Source: an uncultured Prevotella sp.
Lineage (GTDB): Bacteria > Bacteroidota > Bacteroidia > Bacteroidales > Bacteroidaceae
Length of the DNA: 21,090 nt
Assembly (NCBI GenBank): GCA_900553285.1
Contig: USCX01000013.1
Location: 1-21,090, forward strand
Direction of reading: 5' to 3'
Part shown: piece by piece, positions 1 to 7,190 of the stretch
How the letters are laid out: each line of letters starts with the position of its first letter
How positions within the stretch are numbered: position 1 is the stretch's first letter
Program-made: the position numbers and the translations under genes
Notes under the pieces: model-generated
What the model saw: the letters and a program-made list of their open reading frames with translations, nothing else
Told to the model about the DNA's origin: nothing
The model's database searches: none

Positions 1-781
1 TCTGCGTCAACAAGCCATATTCGGCGGTGTTCAGAAGAGCCTCTGACGGTACTTGGTAAAGAGTTTCGGGCGCTTCTGGCATGCCGCCGTCCAGCGTAAC
101 GTCAACATCTATGCTGTCACCGTCCAGGCCGACGTACTGCGCCAGCATCTTGCGCGACAGGTTAAGCAAGTTGACAGCCTTGATACTGTCGGTCAGGTTC
201 TCGTTGCGCTTCAACTTCACCTGTAACAGATCGTTACGGTCTGATACCCCCGCGGCAACCATCGCCTCGGCATCCTTGGCAAAATCGGCCAGCTGCCGCT
301 CGGCGGCGAGCACCGTCTTTAGCTTCTCCTTCACCATTACAATCTGCCAGAAGTAATTAGTGGCCGTGAGCTTAACCTCGTTTTCTGTCTGCCGGCGCCG
401 CAGTTTACTTACTTCCACGTTCATCTCGGCCAGTTTGTTCGAGTTGACCATCTGACCTCCGGCAAACACCGGCATCTGCGCCGTTACACCTCCTACCACC
501 CCATTCTTCATCAATGCCATGCCCATACCCGGCGCGACATTCATCTGGAGCAGAGAACTGCTTGAAAGAAAGCCGCCTCCCGCGGCACTGAGCGACGGGA
601 AGTATTTGGCAAATGCCTCCTTACGGGTTTCCTCGGCGGCCTCTACGTCGTTGTGGGAGTTCTTCATCTTAACGTTGTTAGCCAGTGCCATGCTTACGCA
701 ATCGTCGGCCGACAGGATGCGTTGCGCCCCCGCCGAGACGGAGAGCAGCGCAAGCGCCAATGTCAATATAGTTGTTTTCAT
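1..781 (-). CDS. TolC-family outer-membrane efflux protein (partial, C-terminus outside window)
   Basis: Outer-membrane channel of a tripartite efflux pump; TolC-type trimers carry substrates from the adaptor/permease pair across the periplasm and outer membrane. Reading from the ATG at 781, the frame stays open for 260 codons to the window edge. Family members are usually 430-500 residues, so roughly the last 40% is missing. The N-terminus (MKTTILTLALALLSVSAGA, then Q) is a classic Sec signal peptide with an AGA-Q cleavage site. The mature part has the TolC order: a first helical stretch opening with ILSADDCVSMALANN, then long amphipathic helices with QMPVFAGGQMVNSN and LKRNENLTDSIKAVN. The gene starts 32 bp after the permease stop, so it is the third gene of the operon. 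It is confidently an outer-membrane factor; its substrate cannot be read from sequence. Confidence 0.9.
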   Translation of the reverse strand, partial: MKTTILTLALALLSVSAGAQRILSADDCVSMALANNVKMKNSHNDVEAAEETRKEAFAKYFPSLSAAGGGFLSSSSLLQMNVAPGMGMALMKNGVVGGVTAQMPVFAGGQMVNSNKLAEMNVEVSKLRRRQTENEVKLTATNYFWQIVMVKEKLKTVLAAERQLADFAKDAEAMVAAGVSDRNDLLQVKLKRNENLTDSIKAVNLLNLSRKMLAQYVGLDGDSIDVDVTLDGGMPEAPETLYQVPSEALLNTAEYGLLTQ

Positions 782-813
782 CACAAGTTATATTAATGTT
801 ATAATGAAGTGTT

Positions 814-3800
814 TTATTCGTTCTCAACAGCCTCTACGCGCTTCCTGCGCTCCGTTGTGCCGCGGAACATCAGCAGGTAGGCGGCCGGCAGCACGGTAAG
901 GATGAACAACATGGTTATCAGCGTGCCGTAACATATCACCGTGCCCATGGGCATCCACAGGCTGCTCTTGCCCAGAATCATCGGTATCACGCCCATCGAC
1001 GCTGCGGCGGAAGTAAGGAATATCGGTCGCATACGGCGCTTGGCCGAGTGGTAAATGGCCTCTTCGGCGTGCATTCCTCCGGTAGCTCTAAGTTCCTCGG
1101 CATAGTCGAACATTATTATTCCGTTGCGCACGAGAATGCCCATCAGGCTCACAATGCCCAGAACACACGTTATACTGAAGTTTACGCCCTGAATGAGTAT
1201 GCCGACGGCAGTGCCGAACAGGCAGAGCGCAAGGCTCGCGAAGATAAGCAACGCAATGCTGATTTTGCGGAAGTGGAGCAACAGGATGAAGAATATTATT
1301 GCCGCCGCGAAGGCCAGTCCGCTGATAATTTTCGGCGAAGTCTCGGCTGTCTGCTCATCCTCGCCGCCGTAGTTTACGCTTATCCCGGCAGGGACATTCA
1401 TCTTTGCCACAAGCTCCTTTACCTTGCCCGTTATGGCCATGGCGTTGGTTTCGCGAGTAATGTCGCTCTCTACGGTGACTGTGTACACTCCGTTACGGCG
1501 TACCACCTGCCCCTCTTTCCAAGCAGGCTTGACGTCGGCTACCTGCCTGAGCGGGACGGTTGCCAATCCTACTGCGGCGGGTATGCGTTCGTTGGCCACG
1601 TCAATGTGGGTCGCCCGTTCGGCCTTAGTGCCCTTCAGCACCACAGGTATGGCGTCGTCTCCCTCCCAGACAGTAGCCACTGGCATGCCGCTTCCGTAGC
1701 GCATGGCAAGCGTCGACTCAATCGAGAGGTTGCTTATGCCCAATCGCGATGCTTCGTCCTCATGCAGTACGATGTCGCCCGAGGCAAGAGGCTCGTTACA
1801 GTCGGTGTGTGCCTGCGTCAGTCTGGGCATATTCCTCATTGCGTCGCACAGCTTGTCGGCTTGCGCCTTTACCTTGCCATAGTCCTCGCCGCTGAGCCTT
1901 ACCTCTACGGGATATACTGCCTGACTGTAACTCAACTGCTTGAACCTTACGCGCGCGCCGGGGAAGTAGTCGCCGTATTTTGGCATATATTCGTCAAGCA
2001 GCTCCTCGGTAGCCTCCACGCCGGTAGTGTTTACTACAAACTGGGCATAGTTTGTCCCCGCTATTTGGGGTGCGTACGCCGTGTGGAAGCGTGGCGACGC
2101 GCAGCCCATGAACGACGTAATGGACACTACTCTGCCGTCTTTGCGCAGCAGATGTTCCAGGCTGTCGGCCACTTCCGACGTGCGTTTGAGCGATGTCCCG
2201 GTAGGAGTATATATTTCAACGGCAAACTGATTGCGGTCGGCAGCAGGCATAAGTTGCAACGGAACGCGCAGCATAAGCAGCAGTCCGACGGCTATTGACA
2301 GTACGCCTGCGCCCACAGTAACCTTGGGATGGGCAAAACATACGTCAAGCAACTTGTCATACGACCTCTGCAGTAAGTCGAGAAACGAGAATGGCTTGCG
2401 CCCGTCTGCCCTCTTTCCGGGCTTCATCGGCTTGCGGATAAACCAGAACTGCATGAACGGGACGAGCAGCGTGGCAACCAGGAGCGAGACGAACAGCACT
2501 ATCGTAACGCCCCAAGGGAACGAGCGGATGAAGTCGTTGAACATGCCCGTAAGCGTAATAAGGAACGGGAAGAACGTCACCGTGATGGCGAGTGTCGCCG
2601 AGAAGATTGACTTGAAGAAGTGAGTGGTGCTTTGGATTGACGCGTACCAGCGCGATTCGCCCGCACCAAGAAGCTCCAGGTAGTTGTCGATTATGACGAT
2701 AGAGTTGTCCACTATCATTCCGAGCGACATTATCAGCACGGCCAGCGTCACCGTGTTAAGCTCTATTCCGAATGCGTTGAACAGGCCGAGGGATATGAAT
2801 ATCGTTATAGGAATGGTCGACGCGGCCACGAGGGCGACCCTAACCGGCAGCAGCAACATCACTACTATGACCACCGCCACTATGGCAATAACCAGCTCGC
2901 GCAGGAAATTGAACACGCTGTCAGCCACAACCTTGCTCTGGTCGGTTATGCGGTAGATGTTTACGTCCTCGGGCAACGTGTTACGGAAGCTGGCCACAAC
3001 CTTGTCGATGTCGTTGCCCATTTCCACGATGTTCTTGCCTTTTTTCATTTCGACGCTAAGGAGTATGCACTTCGTTCCGTTGTTGGTGATGTACGAGTCG
3101 GGCTCGGGATACTCCTTGCGCACGTCAGCCACGTCCTTCAGGCGCACGTTGTTACCCTTAGGGTCGGCGTAGACAATCATCTGCTGGATGTCGAACACCG
3201 AGTTGAGCGACTTCTCCACGTACAGCGGTTCAACGTAGTCGTCGGTCTTTACGCGGCCTCCGCTGGTGGTAAAGCCCTTCTGTATCAGGGCGAGCGTAAG
3301 CGTCTTGTCACTCAGTCCGTAATGACTAAGGCGCTCGTTGTCGAGATATACGGCTATCTGTTCGTGCTGCATGCCGCTGACGGTCATGCGGCCTACGCTC
3401 TCTATGCGGCGCAGGCTGTCCTGCAGGTCGTCCATATAGTCGTTAAGCTCGCGGTAGGTCTTATCCTTGCTCTCCATCGTTATCAGGAGCGCGGAGGTGT
3501 CACCGAAGTCGTCCATTACCTTTATGGCGAGCACATTGGCCGGCAGCTGCGCCTTGAAGTCGGCCACGCCGTGCTTGAATTTGCTCCAGAACTCATCCTT
3601 ATCGTTGACGTCGTCGTTGAGTTCCACCTGTATATAAGTTATGCCGTCTCGGCTTTTCGAGAATGTCTTGGCCTTCTTCACCTCTTTATATGTAAAGATA
3701 TAGTTCTCCAAAGGCTTGGTTACCTGCTCGGCCATCTCGTCCGACGGCACGCCGGGAGCTACCGCAACGACAATGCCCTGGCGCACCGTGAAGTCAGGAA

Positions 3801-3924
3801 ACTCATTCTTCTTCATGCCCGGCAGACTGTATATTCCGAACGCCACGAGGCAGGTGAAGATGAGTATGACTATCTGCCGGTAGTGCATGGCCCATTCCAC
3901 GAAGTTACGTTTCTTCTGTTCCAT
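814..3924 (-). CDS. RND-family efflux permease (AcrB/HAE-like inner-membrane transporter)
   Basis: Proton-driven inner-membrane pump that passes substrates to the adaptor and TolC partner encoded on either side. Its 1036 residues are the usual RND length. The first transmembrane helix is at about residues 14-33. It is followed by the porter loop, with APGVPSDEMAEQVTKPLE near 56-73, a characteristic RND motif. A helix bundle lies at about 340-500, a second large periplasmic loop follows, and a final helix bundle spans about 850-1020. The proton-relay helix TM4 reads GMIVDNSIVIIDN, with D406 at the first Asp of the AcrB pair and Asn407 at the second. The TM10 position of the AcrB relay Lys is Arg933 (GILVRNGIIMFDY). 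Both variants occur in RND proteins, so it is probably active. It is translated after the adaptor, across a repeat-rich gap of about 100 bp. Substrate class (drug, bile, metal) is not resolved. Confidence 0.93.
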   Translation of the reverse strand: MEQKKRNFVEWAMHYRQIVILIFTCLVAFGIYSLPGMKKNEFPDFTVRQGIVVAVAPGVPSDEMAEQVTKPLENYIFTYKEVKKAKTFSKSRDGITYIQVELNDDVNDKDEFWSKFKHGVADFKAQLPANVLAIKVMDDFGDTSALLITMESKDKTYRELNDYMDDLQDSLRRIESVGRMTVSGMQHEQIAVYLDNERLSHYGLSDKTLTLALIQKGFTTSGGRVKTDDYVEPLYVEKSLNSVFDIQQMIVYADPKGNNVRLKDVADVRKEYPEPDSYITNNGTKCILLSVEMKKGKNIVEMGNDIDKVVASFRNTLPEDVNIYRITDQSKVVADSVFNFLRELVIAIVAVVIVVMLLLPVRVALVAASTIPITIFISLGLFNAFGIELNTVTLAVLIMSLGMIVDNSIVIIDNYLELLGAGESRWYASIQSTTHFFKSIFSATLAITVTFFPFLITLTGMFNDFIRSFPWGVTIVLFVSLLVATLLVPFMQFWFIRKPMKPGKRADGRKPFSFLDLLQRSYDKLLDVCFAHPKVTVGAGVLSIAVGLLLMLRVPLQLMPAADRNQFAVEIYTPTGTSLKRTSEVADSLEHLLRKDGRVVSITSFMGCASPRFHTAYAPQIAGTNYAQFVVNTTGVEATEELLDEYMPKYGDYFPGARVRFKQLSYSQAVYPVEVRLSGEDYGKVKAQADKLCDAMRNMPRLTQAHTDCNEPLASGDIVLHEDEASRLGISNLSIESTLAMRYGSGMPVATVWEGDDAIPVVLKGTKAERATHIDVANERIPAAVGLATVPLRQVADVKPAWKEGQVVRRNGVYTVTVESDITRETNAMAITGKVKELVAKMNVPAGISVNYGGEDEQTAETSPKIISGLAFAAAIIFFILLLHFRKISIALLIFASLALCLFGTAVGILIQGVNFSITCVLGIVSLMGILVRNGIIMFDYAEELRATGGMHAEEAIYHSAKRRMRPIFLTSAAASMGVIPMILGKSSLWMPMGTVICYGTLITMLFILTVLPAAYLLMFRGTTERRKRVEAVENE

Positions 3925-3952
3925 ATTCTATTTTTAAGTCAACGAGTAACAT

Positions 3953-3986
3953 GCAGACAAGAAGATTCGCCTTACAGCTTGTCTGC
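3953..3986. repeat. 9-bp inverted repeat between adaptor and permease genes
   Basis: GCAGACAAG (3953-3961) and CTTGTCTGC (3978-3986) are exact inverted copies with a 16-bp spacer. On the operon (minus) transcript this can form a hairpin just 5' of the permease start at 3924. The arm is the same word as the direct repeats at the adaptor stop. It could tune relative expression or RNA stability within the operon; that role is inference. Confidence 0.5.
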
Positions 3987-4006
3987 CCACAACCCGTCTA
4001 CTGGAA

Positions 4007-4045
4007 ATAACTTGTTTGCTTGTCACTCGTCTGCTTGTCTGCTTG
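4007..4045 (-). repeat. degenerate 8-bp tandem repeat (CAAGCAGA-type) across the adaptor stop codon
   Basis: On the minus strand there are two exact CAAGCAGA units (4045-4038, 4037-4030). They are followed by CGAGTGA (4029-4023, carrying the TGA stop), CAAGCAAA (4022-4015) and CAAGTTAT (4014-4007). The array encodes the last adaptor residues and runs past the stop. Related words (GCAGACAAG) recur in the rest of the gap. Simple repeats of this kind can vary in copy number and shift the C-terminus. Confidence 0.6.
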
Positions 4046-5063
4046 AAATCTTAGTTCCGTTGCTTACCCTGTTCTGTCCGGCGGAGATGATGTTGTCGCC
4101 GGCGGCAAGTCCAGATATTACGGCAACTCCGTCGGCGGTGAAGTCGCCGCACTTGATTACGCGCTTTACAGCCTTACCGTCAACCGCGAGCCAGACAAAC
4201 TCGTTGTTGTGCTCGTCAATCTGCACGATGTGGGCGGGTATCACGCACACCGTTGAGGCCTGCTTGCCGTCAATACTGACTTCCGCCACCATGCCTGGCA
4301 TTAGTTTGCGCCCGTCGTTACTTACCGTTATCTTCACGTCGTAGGCACGCGTCATGGGGTCGGCCGTGACGCCTTTTTCGGTAACGGTGCCCGTCATTGG
4401 CTGTCCGCCGAGCGCCGCTACACTTACCGTAGCCCGTTGTCCTACGGCTATCTGCGATATTTCGTTCTCCGGCACGGCTATCTTTACCTTCAGCCTGCCT
4501 ACCGTTACGAGCTTGGCCACTGGTGAGCCGGGCACCACGTTCTGACCCTTCTCCATGTTCTTCGACGATATCACACCTGCGAACGGCGCGTACAAGCGGC
4601 AGTCGGACAGGCTCTTGGCCGCCACGCGCTCGGCCGAGCGGGCCTCTTCGAGCGTGGTCTGCGCCTCAATCCACTTTATTTCGGGCAGGCTGTTCTTGGC
4701 ATGAAGCTCCTTCATGCGCCGGTATGCGTCCTCGGCCTGCGCCAGCGCGGCCTTCGAGGCGTTGTGCATGTTGCGTGCCTGGGTAGGGTCGAGCGTGGCG
4801 ATGAGGCTGCCCTTGGCCACGCTTTGGCCCTCTTTTACGTACACACCGCTTATCGTGCCGGCCGCGGCGAAGCTCAGCAGCGAGCCGCTCTCCTCCTCCA
4901 CGGTGCCTGAATAACGGCCCTGCAAGCCGGCGTCAGCGCTGCTTGCCTGCATGGTCTGCACCTTGACAGCCTCAGCAGGGCGACTTTCGGTGTCGTCCTT
5001 GGCGTTGCATGCCGACATGACGACAGCCGCCAGCATTAGTGACATTAGATCAGATACTTTCAT
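4023..5063 (-). CDS. RND efflux periplasmic adaptor (membrane fusion protein), lipoprotein
   Basis: Links the RND permease to the TolC-type channel in the periplasm. I chose the ATG at 5063, giving 346 residues. It puts a short signal peptide and lipobox (VVMSAC, Cys19) at the N-terminus and sits about 30 nt below a good promoter; a start at 5096 would overlap that promoter. Domain order fits the HlyD/AcrA family. A first half of the biotinyl-lipoyl-like domain (GTISGVYVKEGQSVAKGSLIATLDP) comes first, then an alpha-helical hairpin (NASKAALAQAEDAYRRMKEL onward). The second lipoyl half (CRLYAPFAGVISSKNMEKGQNV) is followed by beta-barrel and membrane-proximal domains. Half of its 18 Ile codons are ATA, unlike addB in this window. 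The last codons (RQADE, stop) lie inside a CAAGCAGA repeat. It is first gene of the operon. Confidence 0.93.
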   Translation of the reverse strand: MKVSDLMSLMLAAVVMSACNAKDDTESRPAEAVKVQTMQASSADAGLQGRYSGTVEEESGSLLSFAAAGTISGVYVKEGQSVAKGSLIATLDPTQARNMHNASKAALAQAEDAYRRMKELHAKNSLPEIKWIEAQTTLEEARSAERVAAKSLSDCRLYAPFAGVISSKNMEKGQNVVPGSPVAKLVTVGRLKVKIAVPENEISQIAVGQRATVSVAALGGQPMTGTVTEKGVTADPMTRAYDVKITVSNDGRKLMPGMVAEVSIDGKQASTVCVIPAHIVQIDEHNNEFVWLAVDGKAVKRVIKCGDFTADGVAVISGLAAGDNIISAGQNRVSNGTKISSRQADE

Positions 5064-5093
5064 TTCCGTGTTCTGTTTTTGGATTTCACGGTG

Positions 5094-5101
5094 CAAATTT
5101 A
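5094..5101 (-). promoter_or_regulatory. Bacteroides-type -7 promoter element for the RND operon
   Basis: The minus strand reads TAAATTTG, an exact match to the Bacteroidetes primary sigma-factor -7 consensus TAnnTTTG. Transcription would start about 7 nt downstream, leaving a 5' UTR of about 25 nt before the ATG at 5063. No good -33 TTTG is visible at the usual spacing, so the promoter may need an activator. Confidence 0.55.
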
Positions 5102-5141
5102 TAATCGTGTTATGGCCTTTTTCTTTCTCTTATGTCTACAT

Positions 5142-5204
5142 TAATGTCCTGTTTCGGAACGTGAGGAAATACAGGACATTATCGTTGACAAAAAGGAAAT
5201 GTCC
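5142..5204. promoter_or_regulatory. candidate operator: three AATGTCC half-sites upstream of the RND promoter
   Basis: TAATGTCCTGT (5142-5152) and ACAGGACATTA (5171-5181) form an exact 11-bp inverted repeat with an 18-bp spacer. A third copy of the core, AATGTCC, lies at 5198-5204. The cluster begins about 40 bp upstream of the operon -7 element, a usual place for an activator or repressor. No regulator gene lies next to the operon in the window. Binding is inferred from symmetry and position only. Confidence 0.45.
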
Positions 5205-5404
5205 CAACCGTTATGCAGCAGCGGACCCTTGTCCGTGAGCATGGCTCACCGTTGTCGTACGGTCAGCGCCATACAGTACTCCTTACGGCGGCTTGAAGGC
5301 ATTGCGGCTGGGGGCGGACCGTTGCTGTTGTCCACCCTCTTCGAGGACGATTTTGTATGTCAGGATATACCAGGTTCCGCTCCCTTTCGGTTACTTCACA
5401 TGCG

Positions 5405-5519
5405 GTTAAGCATAATTGGACGTCTTCGACACCCCTGCGGCGTCAGTATTCATCTGCTGTTCTGTGGGATGGAAGGTCTGTATCAACCCCCTTCTCCGAG
5501 GGGGCGAACTATGCTTAAC
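5405..5519. repeat. possible small non-coding repeat element with 10-bp inverted ends
   Basis: GTTAAGCATA (5405-5414) and TATGCTTAAC (5510-5519) are exact inverted copies bounding 115 bp. Just inside the right end is CCCCCTTCTCCGAGGGGG (5487-5504), a 6-bp stem with a 6-nt loop. This resembles the C-rich/G-rich palindromes of short intergenic repeats. No target-site duplication is visible at the flanks, and 10-bp matches over this distance can arise by chance. Confidence 0.25.
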
Positions 5520-6060
5520 ACTTCGCCCCAAAGGAGGCCGACAATTACGGACAGGGGGCATGAAACCCGGACTCTCAAAATCGCCGGACAGGCCCCCGGC
5601 CTGCTCGTAGAAGTGCTGAGGTATGACGTGACTGCTACTTCCCCCCCGGCCAAGACCCCGGCCACCTCTTGGCCCGCCTTTCTCTGCATACGCGACAACG
5701 GCTATGGCCTGCATCAAAAGCCCACGGCTTTCACTTGGACCACAAACAAGGCCCTCATAAAAACAGTTTTCTAATCCTTTTCACGCGTACAAAATCGGAT
5801 TTCGCTGTGTCTGTCGCATGACAGAGGCATGACAATGGATATAAAAAAGTGATTTGAAGCACGGCATGCGCGTCCCGGTTATACCTCTGCTCCCGGGCAC
5901 TGCACGGACACACGATAAGGAACCCAATCCACACGCCCGGCCGCCGGCCTCTCGTCTTCCGCTCCGACGTCTTCGCATGACCATCGGGGGACGCGGGAGG
6001 AGGAACCGGTTTCGCCCACAAACGCCCCGCGCACGCCAACAAAAAAATCAGGATTTCCCG

Positions 6061-6261
6061 TCACAGCCCTCCTGCACCCGACTTCAAATCCGCCTCACTG
6101 AGCCAATAATCTCCTCCCCGCCACTCGGTAAAGGGAAGTTCTTCGGTCAACGGGAAGAACACAACGCGCCCATCCTCGCGGATTTCGAGTACCTGACACG
6201 TCCGTATCCGTCCGTCAGGTAAATGAAGTCGGTTGACTGCAAAACGGGACGGACGGTTCAT
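6061..6261 (-). CDS. conserved-looking 66-residue protein of unknown function
   Basis: Small cytosolic protein with no signal peptide or membrane segment. It reads NRLHLPDGRIRTCQVLEI, then REDGRVVFFPLTEELPFTEW and RGGDYWLSEADL. This pattern of short beta strands resembles the N-terminal barrel of Bacteroidales amidohydrolase-like proteins and small proteins found near lspA in that order; that likeness is from memory. Its ATG overlaps the stop of the DUF4296 gene by 4 bp (ATGA), and the overlap plus sensible composition argue it is real. Translational coupling is likely. I do not assign a function. It could be a stand-alone domain or the relic of a longer amidohydrolase gene, since the frame closes where the catalytic part would begin. 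Confidence 0.65.
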   Translation of the reverse strand: MNRPSRFAVNRLHLPDGRIRTCQVLEIREDGRVVFFPLTEELPFTEWRGGDYWLSEADLKSGAGGL

Positions 6262-7190
6262 AAGCGGCGGCGAGGAGGGGTCTCGACGTGCAAAGGCATC
6301 CGGTGCAACCCGGGCCTGCGTGGCCTTCCGTTCAAGCTATCAGAAGGACGGGACGGCCGCAGGCTGTCGGGCACGCCGTTCTTAACCGGCCTGGGAGAAA
6401 CGGAACCGGAAGAAGCGGCCGGCACGGTGTCTTTGACTGTCTCTTTTACATGCATACGCACCAAAGAGATGTCTGACACATGCAACACCTTGAACGAAGC
6501 GCTCCATGTGTCTGTCACGTAGATAAATCCGGACACGCGCTTGACCCGAAGGTCAGTCCGCGGCGCATTGATTCGTTGTTCGCCATCCCCGTATATGGCC
6601 TGCGACGTATATACAACAGAATCGTTATCGAACGTCAAGGCCAGAACCACCCGCGCGGAACGCGCTCCCTCACGGCATGCCCAATTGGCAAAGAAATGCC
6701 ACATCAGACGGTCGCCCGCATGATAGGAAGTATCGGCTACCTGGGTAAACGAATAGACATTATTTCCCCCTTGAGGGGTCAGGAGACACTGCGACACGCC
6801 AGTCCAGACATTTGCCGTATCGCCTTTGGCGGAAAGTGAGGTGTAACGCGAACGCATACTTCCCGAAGCCGACGAACCGACAGCCTCCACAAGTCGAGCA
6901 TTGACACGCTGATAAATCTTGAACAGACGATCGGAATGGCGGGTGTACCACCTCATCGTACTGTCGAACTGAACCTCATTCGTTCCATATTTCCGAAAAA
7001 CCGCCTCGGTATACAGACGATAACGGTAGGCCGTACTGTCAGACTGGCGGGCAAGAGCTTGGGCCACATGATAGTCGTAAAGCAGGTCTTCCATCTCGTC
7101 TGACGGAATAATGCCTTCCGGTGTTTGGGTCTCACACGCACAAAAGACGCTCAACACGACTACCCATAAAATCCACGCTCCGCGTCTCAT
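6258..7190 (-). CDS. DUF4296-type lipoprotein of unknown function
   Basis: Predicted periplasmic or membrane-anchored lipoprotein of 310 residues. The N-terminus RRGAWILWVVVLSVFCACET is a signal peptide ending in a lipobox-like FCAC, with Cys19 as the likely lipidated residue. The following block (GIIPSDEMEDLLYDYHVAQAL, about residues 26-46) is the recognisable core of the DUF4296 family, common downstream of lspA in Bacteroidales. Residues of about 105-250 look like a beta-rich domain. The last 60 are Pro/Ser/Arg-rich and probably disordered. It overlaps the lspA stop by 4 bp (ATGA) and the next small gene by 4 bp. Being made beside the lipoprotein signal peptidase that would process it is suggestive, but its function is unknown. 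Confidence 0.85.
   Translation of the reverse strand: MRRGAWILWVVVLSVFCACETQTPEGIIPSDEMEDLLYDYHVAQALARQSDSTAYRYRLYTEAVFRKYGTNEVQFDSTMRWYTRHSDRLFKIYQRVNARLVEAVGSSASGSMRSRYTSLSAKGDTANVWTGVSQCLLTPQGGNNVYSFTQVADTSYHAGDRLMWHFFANWACREGARSARVVLALTFDNDSVVYTSQAIYGDGEQRINAPRTDLRVKRVSGFIYVTDTWSASFKVLHVSDISLVRMHVKETVKDTVPAASSGSVSPRPVKNGVPDSLRPSRPSDSLNGRPRRPGLHRMPLHVETPPRRRL

Larger units (their letters stand above)
5102..6060. other. long intergenic stretch with no convincing gene
   Basis: About 960 bp separate the RND operon from the ileS operon, while most other gaps in the window are under 160 bp. Several open frames of 60-190 codons exist on both strands. All translate to low-complexity Pro/Arg/Gly-rich or unfolded-looking sequence without family resemblance. 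The left end carries the AATGTCC half-sites. Two small adjacent hairpins (GTGAGC-ATG-GCTCAC at 5235-5249; ACCGT/ACGGT at 5248-5263) and the 5405-5519 inverted-repeat block are the only structure I see. There is no tRNA, rRNA or clear terminator. It may be decayed sequence left by insertion of the efflux operon. Confidence 0.5.

Noticed and set aside
1048..2298. 416-codon plus-strand open frame
   Set aside because: Lies wholly antisense to the RND permease gene, whose motifs are clear; the product is His/Tyr/Arg-rich and matches no family. It is a shadow of the GC-rich codons on the other strand.
3322..4344. 340-codon plus-strand open frame spanning the permease-adaptor junction
   Set aside because: Antisense to two well-supported genes and with shadow-like composition.
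5199..5774. 191-codon plus-strand open frame in the gene-free region
   Set aside because: No family resemblance, low-complexity Pro/Arg/Thr-rich second half, no promoter, and it crosses inverted repeats. Treated as chance.
5419..5975. Direct repeat GACGTCTTCG at 5419-5428 and 5966-5975
   Set aside because: A single 10-bp match within about 1 kb of GC-rich DNA is expected by chance and the flanks do not match.
5406..6042. Minus-strand open frames of about 95-103 codons (5406-5717 and 5755-6042)
   Set aside because: Gly/Arg/Pro-rich, mutually unrelated, no coupling to neighbours. The text SPPRRRG in one comes from the C-run/G-run palindrome, as in spurious translations of repeats.
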